This document shows, in pieces, positions 1-7,169 of a DNA stretch of 11,835 bases. Source of the stretch: JBBQYA01 sp038209155 (GTDB taxonomy: Bacteria; Bacteroidota; Bacteroidia; Sphingobacteriales; Sphingobacteriaceae); assembly GCA_038209155.1 (NCBI GenBank), contig JBBQYA010000084.1, positions 1 to 11,835 on the forward strand, read 5' to 3'. How positions within the stretch are numbered: the first letter of the stretch is position 1; each line of letters opens with the position of its first letter. The notes beneath the pieces were generated by a model. That model saw only the letters and a program-made list of their open reading frames with translations. It was not told the origin of the DNA and did no database searches. The translations under genes and the position numbers were made by a program.

Positions 1-2
1 AA

Positions 3-2006
3 ATGTCTAATCGATTAATAAACGAAACCAGTCCATATTTACTGCAACATGCTCATAATCCGGTAGATTGGTATGCTTGGGGAGCCGAAGCTTTAGAGAA
101 AGCGAAAATTGAGAACAAATTAATTTTGATAAGTATCGGATATTCTGCTTGCCATTGGTGCCATGTGATGGAGCATGAAAGTTTTGAAGATCTTGAAATT
201 GCAAAATTAATGAATGAACGTTTTGTTTGTGTAAAAGTAGATAGAGAAGAGCGGCCAGATATAGATCAAATTTATATGATAGCCGTGCAATTAATGAGTG
301 GGCATGGAGGTTGGCCACTTAATTGTTTTGCTTTGCCAGATCAACGTCCGATTTATGGAGGCACTTATTTTAATCCAAAAGATTGGAAAAATCTGTTACT
401 AAATTTATCTGATTTTTATAAAGAAAAACCAGATGAGGCTCAAAAATTTGCAAATAAATTGGAAGATGGATTGAAGATGCAAGACAATCCTTTTAGTTCT
501 AATAATAAACTTGAATTGAAAAAAGAAGAATTGGAAAAAATGTTCCAATCTGTAAAAACACTATTTGATTTTGTAGAAGGAGGATTTTCAAGAGAACCAA
601 AATTTCCATTACCGAATAATTTTTTGTTCACTCTAAGATTTGCACATTTTTTTCAAGACCAGTCAGCAGATATTATCACTCAATTGACATTGGATAAAAT
701 GGCTTTTGGTGGTATTTATGACCAGATAGGTGGTGGTTTTGCACGATATTCGGTAGATGCAAATTGGTTTGCGCCGCATTTTGAAAAAATGCTTTATGAT
801 AATGCGCAATTAATTTCTTTATACTCAGAAGCCTATAAAAAATATCAAAACCCTTTATATAAAACCATTGCGCTCCAATCTGTAAATTTTATTAAAGAGG
901 AATTATTAGATCATTCCGGAGGATTTTATTCTGCATTGAATGCAGACAGTGAAGGAATAGAAGGGAAGTATTACACATGGGAATATTCAGAATTTCATGA
1001 TTTTTCAACTGAGGAAAAGAATCTTTTAGATAATTATTTTAATGTAGAAAAGAATGGAAATTGGGAAAAAACCAATATTCTACATAGAAAGAAAACAGAT
1101 GATCTTATTCTTAAAGAATTGGAATTAAATGAAATAGAACTTAAAAAACAATTAGAAAATTTAACTAAAAAACTTCTAAAATTAAGATCGAATAAAGTTA
1201 AACCTTCCTTAGATGACAAAATTCTAACTGCTTGGAATGGTTTGATGATCTCTTCATTATGTCATGCTTATAAAGCCTTTAACAAAATTGAAATTAAAGA
1301 ATTAGCCATTAAAAGTGCAGATTTCTTTATAGAACAAATTAATTCTGAAATAAAACTAAAACGTGATTATAAAAAAGGGAGTGCAGATATTCCTGCTTTT
1401 TCTGATGATTATGCATTCTTAATTTTAGCCTTTTTAGATGTCTATGAAATATGTTTTGAAGAAAAATATGTTTTCCAAGCAGACAAATTAATGAAGGAAT
1501 TAATACAAAATTTTTATCATTTAGATTCAGGATTGTTTTATTATACTTCATCAGAAAGTGAAAAATTGATTGTTCGAATATCTGAATTGAATGATAATGT
1601 AATTCCAGCTTCCAACTCTGCTATTGCCCATGGATTAAACCGTCTGAGTATACTTTTACTTAATTCCGAATATGCTAAAATGTCAGAAAATATAATTCTA
1701 AACCGATCAGAAAATATAATGAAACATTTCTCTGGAAATTCAAATTATGCTTTATTAGCTTTGAGTAATGCATTTTCTAAGTTTGAAGTTGTGATAACCG
1801 GACCACAAAGCTTGCAATTAGTTGCAGAAATAAACAAATTTTATTTGCCTAACCTCACTTTATTTGCAGCTGAAAAAGAAAGCAAAATTCCTTTATTCTC
1901 AAATAGAATAAAAGAAGAAACATTAATCTATGTTTGTGAAAATAATACTTGCCAACTTCCAGTAAAAACAATACAAGAAGCAATGAAAATTATTCTACCT
2001 AATTAA
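3..2006 (+). CDS. YyaL/DUF255 (SPATA20-like) thioredoxin-domain protein
   Basis: This 667-residue protein has the usual length and architecture of the DUF255/YyaL family: an N-terminal thioredoxin-like domain (about residues 1-165) followed by an alpha/alpha-barrel region resembling sugar epimerases. The family signature NETSPYLLQHAHNPVDW opens the protein, so the ATG two bases into the window is the true start and the gene is complete. A CHWC redox-type motif lies at residues 50-53. Further family blocks are the glycine-rich segment and PHFEKMLYDNAQL (about 235-270), DDKILTAWNGLM (about 404-415), a PASNS segment, and a C-terminal CxxxxC (CENNTC). The biochemical role of the family is not settled: redox and carbohydrate-related functions have been suggested, and no substrate can be read from the sequence. 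It has no signal peptide, so it should be cytoplasmic. Its promoter lies outside the window. It ends 7 nt from the stop of the convergent lipoprotein gene. Confidence 0.93.
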   Translation: MSNRLINETSPYLLQHAHNPVDWYAWGAEALEKAKIENKLILISIGYSACHWCHVMEHESFEDLEIAKLMNERFVCVKVDREERPDIDQIYMIAVQLMSGHGGWPLNCFALPDQRPIYGGTYFNPKDWKNLLLNLSDFYKEKPDEAQKFANKLEDGLKMQDNPFSSNNKLELKKEELEKMFQSVKTLFDFVEGGFSREPKFPLPNNFLFTLRFAHFFQDQSADIITQLTLDKMAFGGIYDQIGGGFARYSVDANWFAPHFEKMLYDNAQLISLYSEAYKKYQNPLYKTIALQSVNFIKEELLDHSGGFYSALNADSEGIEGKYYTWEYSEFHDFSTEEKNLLDNYFNVEKNGNWEKTNILHRKKTDDLILKELELNEIELKKQLENLTKKLLKLRSNKVKPSLDDKILTAWNGLMISSLCHAYKAFNKIEIKELAIKSADFFIEQINSEIKLKRDYKKGSADIPAFSDDYAFLILAFLDVYEICFEEKYVFQADKLMKELIQNFYHLDSGLFYYTSSESEKLIVRISELNDNVIPASNSAIAHGLNRLSILLLNSEYAKMSENIILNRSENIMKHFSGNSNYALLALSNAFSKFEVVITGPQSLQLVAEINKFYLPNLTLFAAEKESKIPLFSNRIKEETLIYVCENNTCQLPVKTIQEAMKIILPN

Positions 2007-2013
2007 TTTTTTT

Positions 2014-2568
2014 TTATTTAAGAAATAATGCTTTTATGAATAAATTACTATTTCCCAAGAGCACTACTTTTTGATCTCTCTTAATAGAATAACCATTTTT
2101 TCTATTGTAAATTAATTCTTCATTAGAAGTATATAAATTATTTTTTGTTGATTTATTAATTTGGATCTCAGAAATTTTATTAGTTGAATCGTATTCAATT
2201 ACAATGTTTTTGATGGTTAATTTGTCATCTAGTGAGGTGTACCTTATCAATTGTTTTTTGTCCAATACTTCCTTTTCTTGATGATACAAATTACGCCATG
2301 CTGGTTTATTAATATCACAATCTTTAAATATTTCTAATTCTTTTTCCCAATTAATATTGCTCATTTTTTTGGTTTCTATATTTCCGTCCTTTACTAAAGA
2401 CTTCTCAATTAGATTATTTTTTTTAGTAAGAATAATTTTTTCTTCCTCAAAGAACTTGATTAATGAAACATAAGTATTATTATTTGAACTATTTTCTGTA
2501 GAAGATTGACATGAATTTAAGACTATAAATAATCCAAAAATCAGATTTTTACTAAAAGATATTTTCAT
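2014..2568 (-). CDS. Hypothetical lipoprotein coupled to gpmI
   Basis: This 184-residue protein begins with a lipoprotein signal peptide: a basic start, a hydrophobic stretch (about 9-17) and the lipobox LNSC with the lipidated cysteine at residue 20. A Ser/Asn/Gln-rich linker follows (21-32). The mature part is hydrophilic and lysine-rich, with a central INKPAW segment (about 87-92) and a C-terminal half that looks beta-rich. I recall comparable conserved hypothetical lipoproteins in Bacteroidota but cannot name a family. No surface-export motif follows the cysteine (CQSST), so the sequence does not tell whether it faces the periplasm or the outside. Its ATG overlaps the gpmI stop codon by one base (TAATG) and there is no room for a separate promoter, so it is probably co-transcribed and translationally coupled with gpmI. 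Function unknown. Confidence 0.8.
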   Translation of the reverse strand: MKISFSKNLIFGLFIVLNSCQSSTENSSNNNTYVSLIKFFEEEKIILTKKNNLIEKSLVKDGNIETKKMSNINWEKELEIFKDCDINKPAWRNLYHQEKEVLDKKQLIRYTSLDDKLTIKNIVIEYDSTNKISEIQINKSTKNNLYTSNEELIYNRKNGYSIKRDQKVVLLGNSNLFIKALFLK

Positions 2569-4085
2569 TAATTCACTAAAGATAAACCGGTCATTTCCTC
2601 TGGTTTGTTTATTTCCATCAGATGCAAAATTGTAGTGGCCACATCTGCAAGTCTTCCATTATTTATTTTTTTATAAGCAGAATCAATTAAAATACAAGGC
2701 ACTAGATTGGTTGTGTGTGCAGTATTAGGTGATCCATCTTCGTTTATCATAAATTCGGCATTGCCATGGTCTGCAATAATGATAAAGGAATATTCATTTT
2801 TAATTCCTACTTCAACAATCTTTTTTGCACAACTATCTACTGTTTCTACGGCCGTTTTTACTGCGGAAAATACTCCTGTATGCCCAACCATATCTGGGTT
2901 AGCAAAATTCAAACAAATAAAATCTGGTTTAGAATTTTCCATTTCATTTATACAAGCATCCGCTAATTGAACTGCACTCATCTCTGGCTGCAAATCATAA
3001 GTTGCCACTTTGGGTGATGGAACTAAAATTCTATTTTCACCGATAAAAGGAATTTCGCGGCCACCAGAAAAGAAAAAAGTAACATGAGGATATTTCTCAG
3101 ATTCTGCCATTCTTAATTGAGTTTTTTGATTTTGTTCTAAAACCTCGCCTATTGTTTTGACCAAATCATCTTTATAAAAAAGAACTTCTATTTTATTAAA
3201 AGTATCATCATAATTGGTCATGGTGATATATTTTAAGTCAAGTTTTTTCATTCCCATTTCTGGCATATCTTGCTGAGTTAAGACCTCTGTAATTTCTCTA
3301 GCTCTATCCGTTCGGAAATTAAAACAAATTACCACATCATCATTTTTTATTGTTCCAATTGCGTTATTGTTTTGATCAGTCACAATAATTGGTTTTACAA
3401 ATTCATCTGTAGTACCACTTTCATAGGATTGCAAAAGTGAAATTCTGGGATCTTGACTTTGATCGCCAAAACCATTAACTAAAGCATCATAAGCGAGTTT
3501 TACGCGCTCCCACCGCTTATCTCTATCCATGGCGAAATACCTACCAATTACACTTGCTATAGATATTTTATAATTTTTTATGTGATCCATTATTTCTGAA
3601 AGAAAATTAATTCCAGATTTTGGATCGGTATCTCTGCCATCAGAAAAGGCATGTATAAAAACCTGTTGACATTGATTTTCTTCTAAAATATCGCAAAGTG
3701 CTTTCAAATGATTGATGTGTGAATGAACTCCGCCATTAGACAATAAACCCATTAAATGAATAGGTTTATTATTCACTTTAGCATAATTGATAGCTTCCAA
3801 CAAAACAGAATTTGAATTTAAAACCTTTTCTCGAACAGCTTTATTTATTTTTGCTAAATCTTGGTAAACAACCCGTCCGGCACCAATATTTAAATGACCC
3901 ACTTCAGAGTTACCCATTTGGCCATCAGGTAGACCAACATCTTCTCCAGAAGTTTTCAGATTAGAAGAAGGATATTTAGCCAATAAACTTTCAAAAAATG
4001 GGGTATTAGCCATATAAATGGCATTTTCTGTAAAAGTTCTACCAAGCCCCCAGCCGTCGAGAATTAATAAAGCAACTTTTTTCAT
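2568..4085 (-). CDS. gpmI: 2,3-bisphosphoglycerate-independent phosphoglycerate mutase
   Basis: GpmI interconverts 3-phosphoglycerate and 2-phosphoglycerate in glycolysis and gluconeogenesis, using two manganese ions and a phosphoserine intermediate. It is cytoplasmic. I place the start at the ATG giving MKKVALLILDGWG, the normal family N-terminus (505 residues). An in-frame ATG at 4112 would add nine residues not typical of the family. The metal and catalytic residues are all present: Asp10, the nucleophile Ser60 in MGNSEVGH, Asp398 and His402 in PDMVGHTG, Asp439 and His440 in ADHGNAE, and His457. These sit a constant 2 or 5 positions from the Bacillus stearothermophilus numbering. The substrate-binding blocks GGVHSH (118-123), SDGRDTDP (148-155) and FNFRTDRARE (255-264) are intact. 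No convincing promoter or Shine-Dalgarno sequence precedes it. The unknown lipoprotein gene follows with a TAATG overlap. Confidence 0.97.
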   Translation of the reverse strand: MKKVALLILDGWGLGRTFTENAIYMANTPFFESLLAKYPSSNLKTSGEDVGLPDGQMGNSEVGHLNIGAGRVVYQDLAKINKAVREKVLNSNSVLLEAINYAKVNNKPIHLMGLLSNGGVHSHINHLKALCDILEENQCQQVFIHAFSDGRDTDPKSGINFLSEIMDHIKNYKISIASVIGRYFAMDRDKRWERVKLAYDALVNGFGDQSQDPRISLLQSYESGTTDEFVKPIIVTDQNNNAIGTIKNDDVVICFNFRTDRAREITEVLTQQDMPEMGMKKLDLKYITMTNYDDTFNKIEVLFYKDDLVKTIGEVLEQNQKTQLRMAESEKYPHVTFFFSGGREIPFIGENRILVPSPKVATYDLQPEMSAVQLADACINEMENSKPDFICLNFANPDMVGHTGVFSAVKTAVETVDSCAKKIVEVGIKNEYSFIIIADHGNAEFMINEDGSPNTAHTTNLVPCILIDSAYKKINNGRLADVATTILHLMEINKPEEMTGLSLVN

Positions 4086-4258
4086 ACTATTTCGGAGGTA
4101 AATATAATGCAATACTTAGATACTGATTAAGTAGTTTTTTAAATACAAATTCCTAAATCAAAAATTTGAAGTAAATGTTATTAACAAAAGCTAAAATCTT
4201 TTTACTAATTAAAGTTTGTATGAATAAATTGAATTACTATCATTACATTCTAATGGCA

Positions 4259-4266
4259 TACTTTTG
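4259..4266 (+). promoter_or_regulatory. Candidate Bacteroidota -7 box (TACTTTTG) ahead of the DUF4783 gene
   Basis: TACTTTTG matches the Bacteroidota sigma-ABfr -7 consensus TAnnTTTG and ends 22 nt before the chosen DUF4783 start codon. No TTTG/TTG -33 element sits at the expected distance. If it is used, the transcript would begin after the longer upstream start codons in this frame, which supports the shorter protein. The motif is short and the region AT-rich, so this is tentative. Confidence 0.35.
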
Positions 4267-4288
4267 GATTAAGATGCTTTTTTTAATC

Positions 4289-4687
4289 ATGCGAAAAATT
4301 ATTCTTTCACTTCTTTTAGCTTTTAGTTTTCAGTTTTCTATTGCTCAAGATTCTGTATATGAATCAGTTGTATCATCACTTCGCTTAGGAGATTCCAAAC
4401 AATTATCAATTTATTTTAATTCCAATATGGAGTTAACGATACTTGATAATGAATCGGTTTATAGTAAAATCCAAGCAGAGCTTGTATTAAAAGAATTTTT
4501 TGAAAAATATCCTGTTTCCTCCTATAGCTTATTACATAGAGGAAAATCGCCAGAAGGTTCCATATTTTCTATAGGCAAATTAACAACTAGTAAAGGTGTT
4601 TTTCGGACCTATTTTTATCTAAAACAAATAGGAGGTAAAACCTTGCTAAATGAACTTAGATTTGAAAAAAACGACTCAACAGAATAG
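4289..4687 (+). CDS. DUF4783 family exported protein
   Basis: I chose the ATG giving MRKIILSLLLAFSFQFSIAQ (132 residues). It yields a standard Sec signal peptide with a likely cleavage next to AQ-D at residues 19-21. In-frame ATGs further upstream (first at 4175) would place an improbable 38-residue hydrophobic leader before it, and the candidate -7 box lies between them. The mature domain of about 110 residues (SVVSSLRLGDSKQLSIYF, then a KAEL/FEKYP-type middle and a GKTLLNELRFEK end) fits DUF4783, a small alpha/beta fold of the NTF2-like kind found in Bacteroidota. It should be periplasmic or secreted; there is no lipobox and no type IX sorting tail. The biochemical role of the family is unknown. 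It is followed 52 nt later by nadC, an order I recall seeing in other Bacteroidota genomes. Confidence 0.82.
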   Translation: MRKIILSLLLAFSFQFSIAQDSVYESVVSSLRLGDSKQLSIYFNSNMELTILDNESVYSKIQAELVLKEFFEKYPVSSYSLLHRGKSPEGSIFSIGKLTTSKGVFRTYFYLKQIGGKTLLNELRFEKNDSTE

Positions 4688-4710
4688 TTTTTAAGCTTTG
4701 TAATTTAGCG

Positions 4711-4718
4711 TATGTTTG
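4711..4718 (+). promoter_or_regulatory. Candidate -7 box (TATGTTTG) ahead of nadC
   Basis: TATGTTTG fits TAnnTTTG exactly and ends 21 nt before the nadC ATG, nearly the same spacing as the box before DUF4783. A TTTG lies at 4697-4700, but only 10 nt upstream, too close for the usual -33 element. If it is active, nadC can be transcribed apart from the DUF4783 gene. Confidence 0.4.
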
Positions 4719-4739
4719 TTCAAATTTTAATTTATTTGA

Positions 4740-5603
4740 ATGAAGATTGACATCAATTTATTATCTGTTTTTATAAAAAGCGCCCTTGCCGAAGATGTTG
4801 GTAATGGCGATCATACTTCATTGGCTTGCATACCTAATGAAGCAAAAGGAAGTGCAAGATTATTATTCAAAGAAGATGGAATATTGGCGGGTGTAGAAAT
4901 TGCAAAATCCATTTTTAAAGAAGTAGACTCTAATTTACTATTAGAATTATTTTTTGTTGATGGAGATTTTATCAAAAAGGGAACTATTATTTTGCAGGTA
5001 TTTGGGAAAATACAATCTATACTATTAGCAGAAAGATTAGTATTAAATTGTATGCAAAGAATGAGTGGAATAGCCACAGAAACTGCAAGACTTTCCAAGT
5101 TAATAAAACATACAAAATGTAAGATTTTAGATACTCGCAAAACAGTACCTGGAATGAGAATGATGGATAAAATGGCAGTCAAAATTGGAGGTGGAACTAA
5201 TCATAGAATCGGGCTATTTGATGCTATTTTAATAAAAGATAATCATGTAGATTATGCGGGAGGAATATCAAACGCAATCCAAAGAAGCACGGAATATCTA
5301 AAAATACATTCCTTAACAATACCTATAATTATAGAAACAAGAAATTTAGAAGAAGTAAAAGAAGTTTTAACAATAGGGGGTATTGATCGAATAATGCTCG
5401 ATAATTTTTCTATTGAAAAAATCAAGGAAGCTCTAAAACTCATTGATAACCAATATATAACTGAAGTTTCTGGAGGTATAAATGAAAAAAATTTAATTGA
5501 CTATGCAGAAACTGGAGTCGATTTTATTTCCATGGGATATCTTACTCACACAGTCAGAAACCTAGATATTAGCCTAAAAGCAAATAAAGAACTAGCTAAT
5601 TAG
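4740..5603 (+). CDS. nadC: Nicotinate-nucleotide pyrophosphorylase (carboxylating)
   Basis: NadC (quinolinate phosphoribosyltransferase) converts quinolinate and phosphoribosyl pyrophosphate to nicotinate mononucleotide and CO2, the step that commits quinolinate to NAD synthesis. At 287 residues it is full length. The family blocks occur in order: EDVGNGDHTS (18-27), ERLVLNCMQRMSGIAT (98-113), DTRKTVPGMR (131-140, substrate-binding arginines), KIGGGTNHRIGLFDAILIKDNHV (148-170, with its conserved His and Lys residues), EVSGGI, and the closing SMGYLTHTVRNLDISL. The start gives the expected N-terminus, and the only leader signal is the -7 box, since no Shine-Dalgarno sequence is present. nadA and nadB are not in the window, so the origin of quinolinate cannot be judged here. 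plsY follows after 77 nt with its own candidate promoter. The enzyme is cytoplasmic. Confidence 0.97.
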   Translation: MKIDINLLSVFIKSALAEDVGNGDHTSLACIPNEAKGSARLLFKEDGILAGVEIAKSIFKEVDSNLLLELFFVDGDFIKKGTIILQVFGKIQSILLAERLVLNCMQRMSGIATETARLSKLIKHTKCKILDTRKTVPGMRMMDKMAVKIGGGTNHRIGLFDAILIKDNHVDYAGGISNAIQRSTEYLKIHSLTIPIIIETRNLEEVKEVLTIGGIDRIMLDNFSIEKIKEALKLIDNQYITEVSGGINEKNLIDYAETGVDFISMGYLTHTVRNLDISLKANKELAN

Positions 5604-5622
5604 CATTTTTTGAAATAATGAA

Positions 5623-5630
5623 TACCTTTG
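5623..5630 (+). promoter_or_regulatory. Candidate -7 box (TACCTTTG) inside a dyad, ahead of plsY
   Basis: TACCTTTG fits TAnnTTTG exactly, 50 nt before the plsY ATG. It overlaps an inverted repeat, ACCTT-TG-AAGGT (5624-5635), so a regulator binding the dyad could block the box; that part is inference. A TTTG lies 10 nt upstream (5609-5612), too close for a canonical -33 element. The expected transcription start would fall at the foot of the stem-loop at 5639. Confidence 0.4.
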
Positions 5631-5638
5631 AAGGTGAA

Positions 5639-5666
5639 TTTTACTAAGAAAAAAGAGTTAGTAAAA
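5639..5666 (+). other. Perfect 9-bp stem-loop in the plsY leader
   Basis: TTTTACTAA (5639-5647) and TTAGTAAAA (5658-5666) are exact reverse complements around a 10-nt purine-only loop (GAAAAAAGAG). The stem has only two G-C/C-G pairs, so it is modest in strength, and it is followed by A residues, which argues against an intrinsic terminator for nadC. It ends 14 nt before the plsY ATG and lies just downstream of the candidate -7 box, so it could form the 5' end of the plsY transcript and affect stability or ribosome access. Confidence 0.4.
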
Positions 5667-5680
5667 AATTTAAAGCGTCA

Positions 5681-6343
5681 ATGATCTCAATCTACTCAAT
5701 TAGTACGCTAATATTCGCCTATTTAATGGGTTCAATTCCCACAGCAGTTTGGATTGGCAGAGGTTTTTATGGAATAGATGTTAGAGAATATGGAAGTGGA
5801 AATGCTGGAGCATCAAATACTTTTAGAATATTAGGTAAAAAAGCTGGAATTCCAGTCATGCTAATTGATATTTTTAAAGGATGGACAGGAGCCAATCTGG
5901 TTTATTTAGTTGGATTATCTATTACTGGAACTCCGAATACCATTCAATTTGCTAATTACCAATTAGCGCTAGGGATAACAACTGTATTAGGTCATATTTT
6001 TCCAATTTTTGCAGGATTTAGAGGAGGAAAAGGAATTGCTACTTTATTCGGAATGATGCTCGCAGTGAATCCTTTGGCAGCTTTATATTGTGTGATTGCC
6101 TTTATTATTGTTTTATTAATCACAAAATATGTTTCCTTAAGTTCGATGGTCACAGGATTTATTTATCCTCTTTTATTAATATTTGTATTTAGAGAACCGA
6201 TAAAATCAGTATTATTATTTAGTATTTCGGTATGTATTTTGGTATTAATAACTCATCAAAAAAACATAGAAAGATTGGTAAAAGGCAAAGAGTCAAAAGC
6301 TAATTTATTTGGTAAGAAAAAATCAACAATACAGGAAACGTGA
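5681..6343 (+). CDS. plsY: Glycerol-3-phosphate acyltransferase PlsY
   Basis: PlsY is an inner-membrane enzyme that transfers an acyl group from acyl phosphate to glycerol-3-phosphate, giving lysophosphatidate, the first committed step of phospholipid synthesis in most bacteria. The 220-residue length is normal. The family motifs are clear: GSIPTAVWIG near the first membrane segment (17-26), YGSGNAGASNTFR (37-49), DIFKG (63-67), GHIFPIFAGFRGGKGIATLFG (104-124) and the C-terminal HQKNIERLVKGKESK (192-206). Hydrophobic stretches at about 5-25, 55-80, 95-112, 120-147 and 155-192 fit a multi-span membrane protein. The start is set by the motif spacing. There is no Shine-Dalgarno sequence. Its TGA stop overlaps the GTG start of the following M48 protease by four bases, suggesting coupled translation. 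A candidate promoter, dyad and stem-loop precede it. Confidence 0.96.
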   Translation: MISIYSISTLIFAYLMGSIPTAVWIGRGFYGIDVREYGSGNAGASNTFRILGKKAGIPVMLIDIFKGWTGANLVYLVGLSITGTPNTIQFANYQLALGITTVLGHIFPIFAGFRGGKGIATLFGMMLAVNPLAALYCVIAFIIVLLITKYVSLSSMVTGFIYPLLLIFVFREPIKSVLLFSISVCILVLITHQKNIERLVKGKESKANLFGKKKSTIQET

Positions 6344-7137
6344 AAAATTTAATATTTATCCTCTTAGGAGTTATTCTTAGCATTTCATCTTGCAAAAAAG
6401 TACCATTAACCGGTCGAAAGCAATTAATTTTACTTTCAGAAACTGAAGTTAGAGGAATGGCATTGACCAGTTACAATGAATTTTTATCGACCAATAAAGT
6501 GATTTCAGTCAATAAAGATTCTGAGCGAGTAAAAAATATTGGAAATAAAATAGCTGTGGCAGTTACAGAATATATGAAAATGAAAGGTCTTTCAGAATCT
6601 ATAGCAGGCTACAAATGGGAATTTAATTTAGTAGAAGACAAAACAGTAAATGCTTGGTGCATGCCTGGTGGTAAAGTAGTAATTTATACAGGAATTCTAC
6701 CAATTTGTGCTGATGATAATGGCCTAGCTGTAGTGATGGGGCACGAAATTGCGCATGCAATAGCTCAACATAGTAATGAAAGAATGAGCCAACAATACGT
6801 TCAGCAATTTGGTGCAATAGGTCTAAATGTAGCTTTGTCCCAGCAGCCACAGCAAACCAGGGAAATGGCCAACCAAGCTTTTGGGATAGGTTCCACCGTT
6901 TTAGGAACTTTACCATTTTCAAGAACGCAAGAATCTGAAGCAGACAGAATAGGATTAACTTTTATGGCAATGGCTGGTTTTGATCCTAAAGCTGCACCTG
7001 AATTTTGGAAAAGAATGTCGGCACAAAGTGGAAATAAAAGTGGTTCAGACTTTCTATCTACTCATCCAAGCGATACAAAACGAATTGCTAATATTCAAAA
7101 GTATTTGCCAGAAGCGTTAGCTTATTATAAAAAATAA
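6340..7137 (+). CDS. M48 family metalloprotease, lipoprotein (LoiP/BepA-like)
   Basis: This is a zinc-dependent peptidase of family M48, 265 residues. It begins with a lipoprotein signal ending in ISSC (Cys18), so it should be anchored in an envelope membrane facing the periplasm. Next come the family's PLTGRKQ segment (22-28), the NAWCMPGGKVVIYTGIL core (104-120), the zinc motif HEIAH (135-139) with a further HSNER, the third ligand region ESEAD (Glu198 as ligand), and the C-terminal THPSDTKRI (241-249). There is no TPR region, so it resembles LoiP or the catalytic part of BepA. Such enzymes degrade or assist misassembled outer-membrane proteins; that role here is inferred from the family. 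The start is GTG: no ATG lies near enough to retain the signal peptide. AGGA seven bases upstream of the GTG is the only Shine-Dalgarno-like sequence seen before a gene here. It overlaps plsY by four bases (GTGA). Confidence 0.93.
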   Translation: MKNLIFILLGVILSISSCKKVPLTGRKQLILLSETEVRGMALTSYNEFLSTNKVISVNKDSERVKNIGNKIAVAVTEYMKMKGLSESIAGYKWEFNLVEDKTVNAWCMPGGKVVIYTGILPICADDNGLAVVMGHEIAHAIAQHSNERMSQQYVQQFGAIGLNVALSQQPQQTREMANQAFGIGSTVLGTLPFSRTQESEADRIGLTFMAMAGFDPKAAPEFWKRMSAQSGNKSGSDFLSTHPSDTKRIANIQKYLPEALAYYKK

Positions 7138-7169
7138 GTAAAGAAACCACTCCCTTTGTTAAAATTTCG

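Noticed and set aside
1986..2015. A 7-bp stem (AAAATTA/TAATTTT) with an 11-nt loop running into nine Ts at the end of the YyaL gene, terminator-like.
   Set aside because: The stem is made only of A-T pairs and lies partly inside the coding sequence, so it is too weak to call a terminator in such AT-rich DNA.
2707..2970. Plus-strand open frames lying opposite gpmI.
   Set aside because: They mirror the conserved gpmI coding strand, have no recognisable domains and are shadows of the real gene.
4107..4130. Seven-codon frame after GGAGGT considered as a gene.
   Set aside because: Too short to support as a coding feature without conservation or expression data; kept only as an observation.
4110..4130. 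TATCTAAG on the minus strand as a -7 box for gpmI.
   Set aside because: It differs from TAnnTTTG in the conserved half and has no matching upstream element, so no gpmI promoter is claimed.
4146..4168. Short inverted repeat CAAATT/AATTTG in the gpmI-DUF4783 intergenic region.
   Set aside because: Six base pairs with an 11-nt loop and one G-C pair at the base are expected by chance here, and it is not placed against any start codon.
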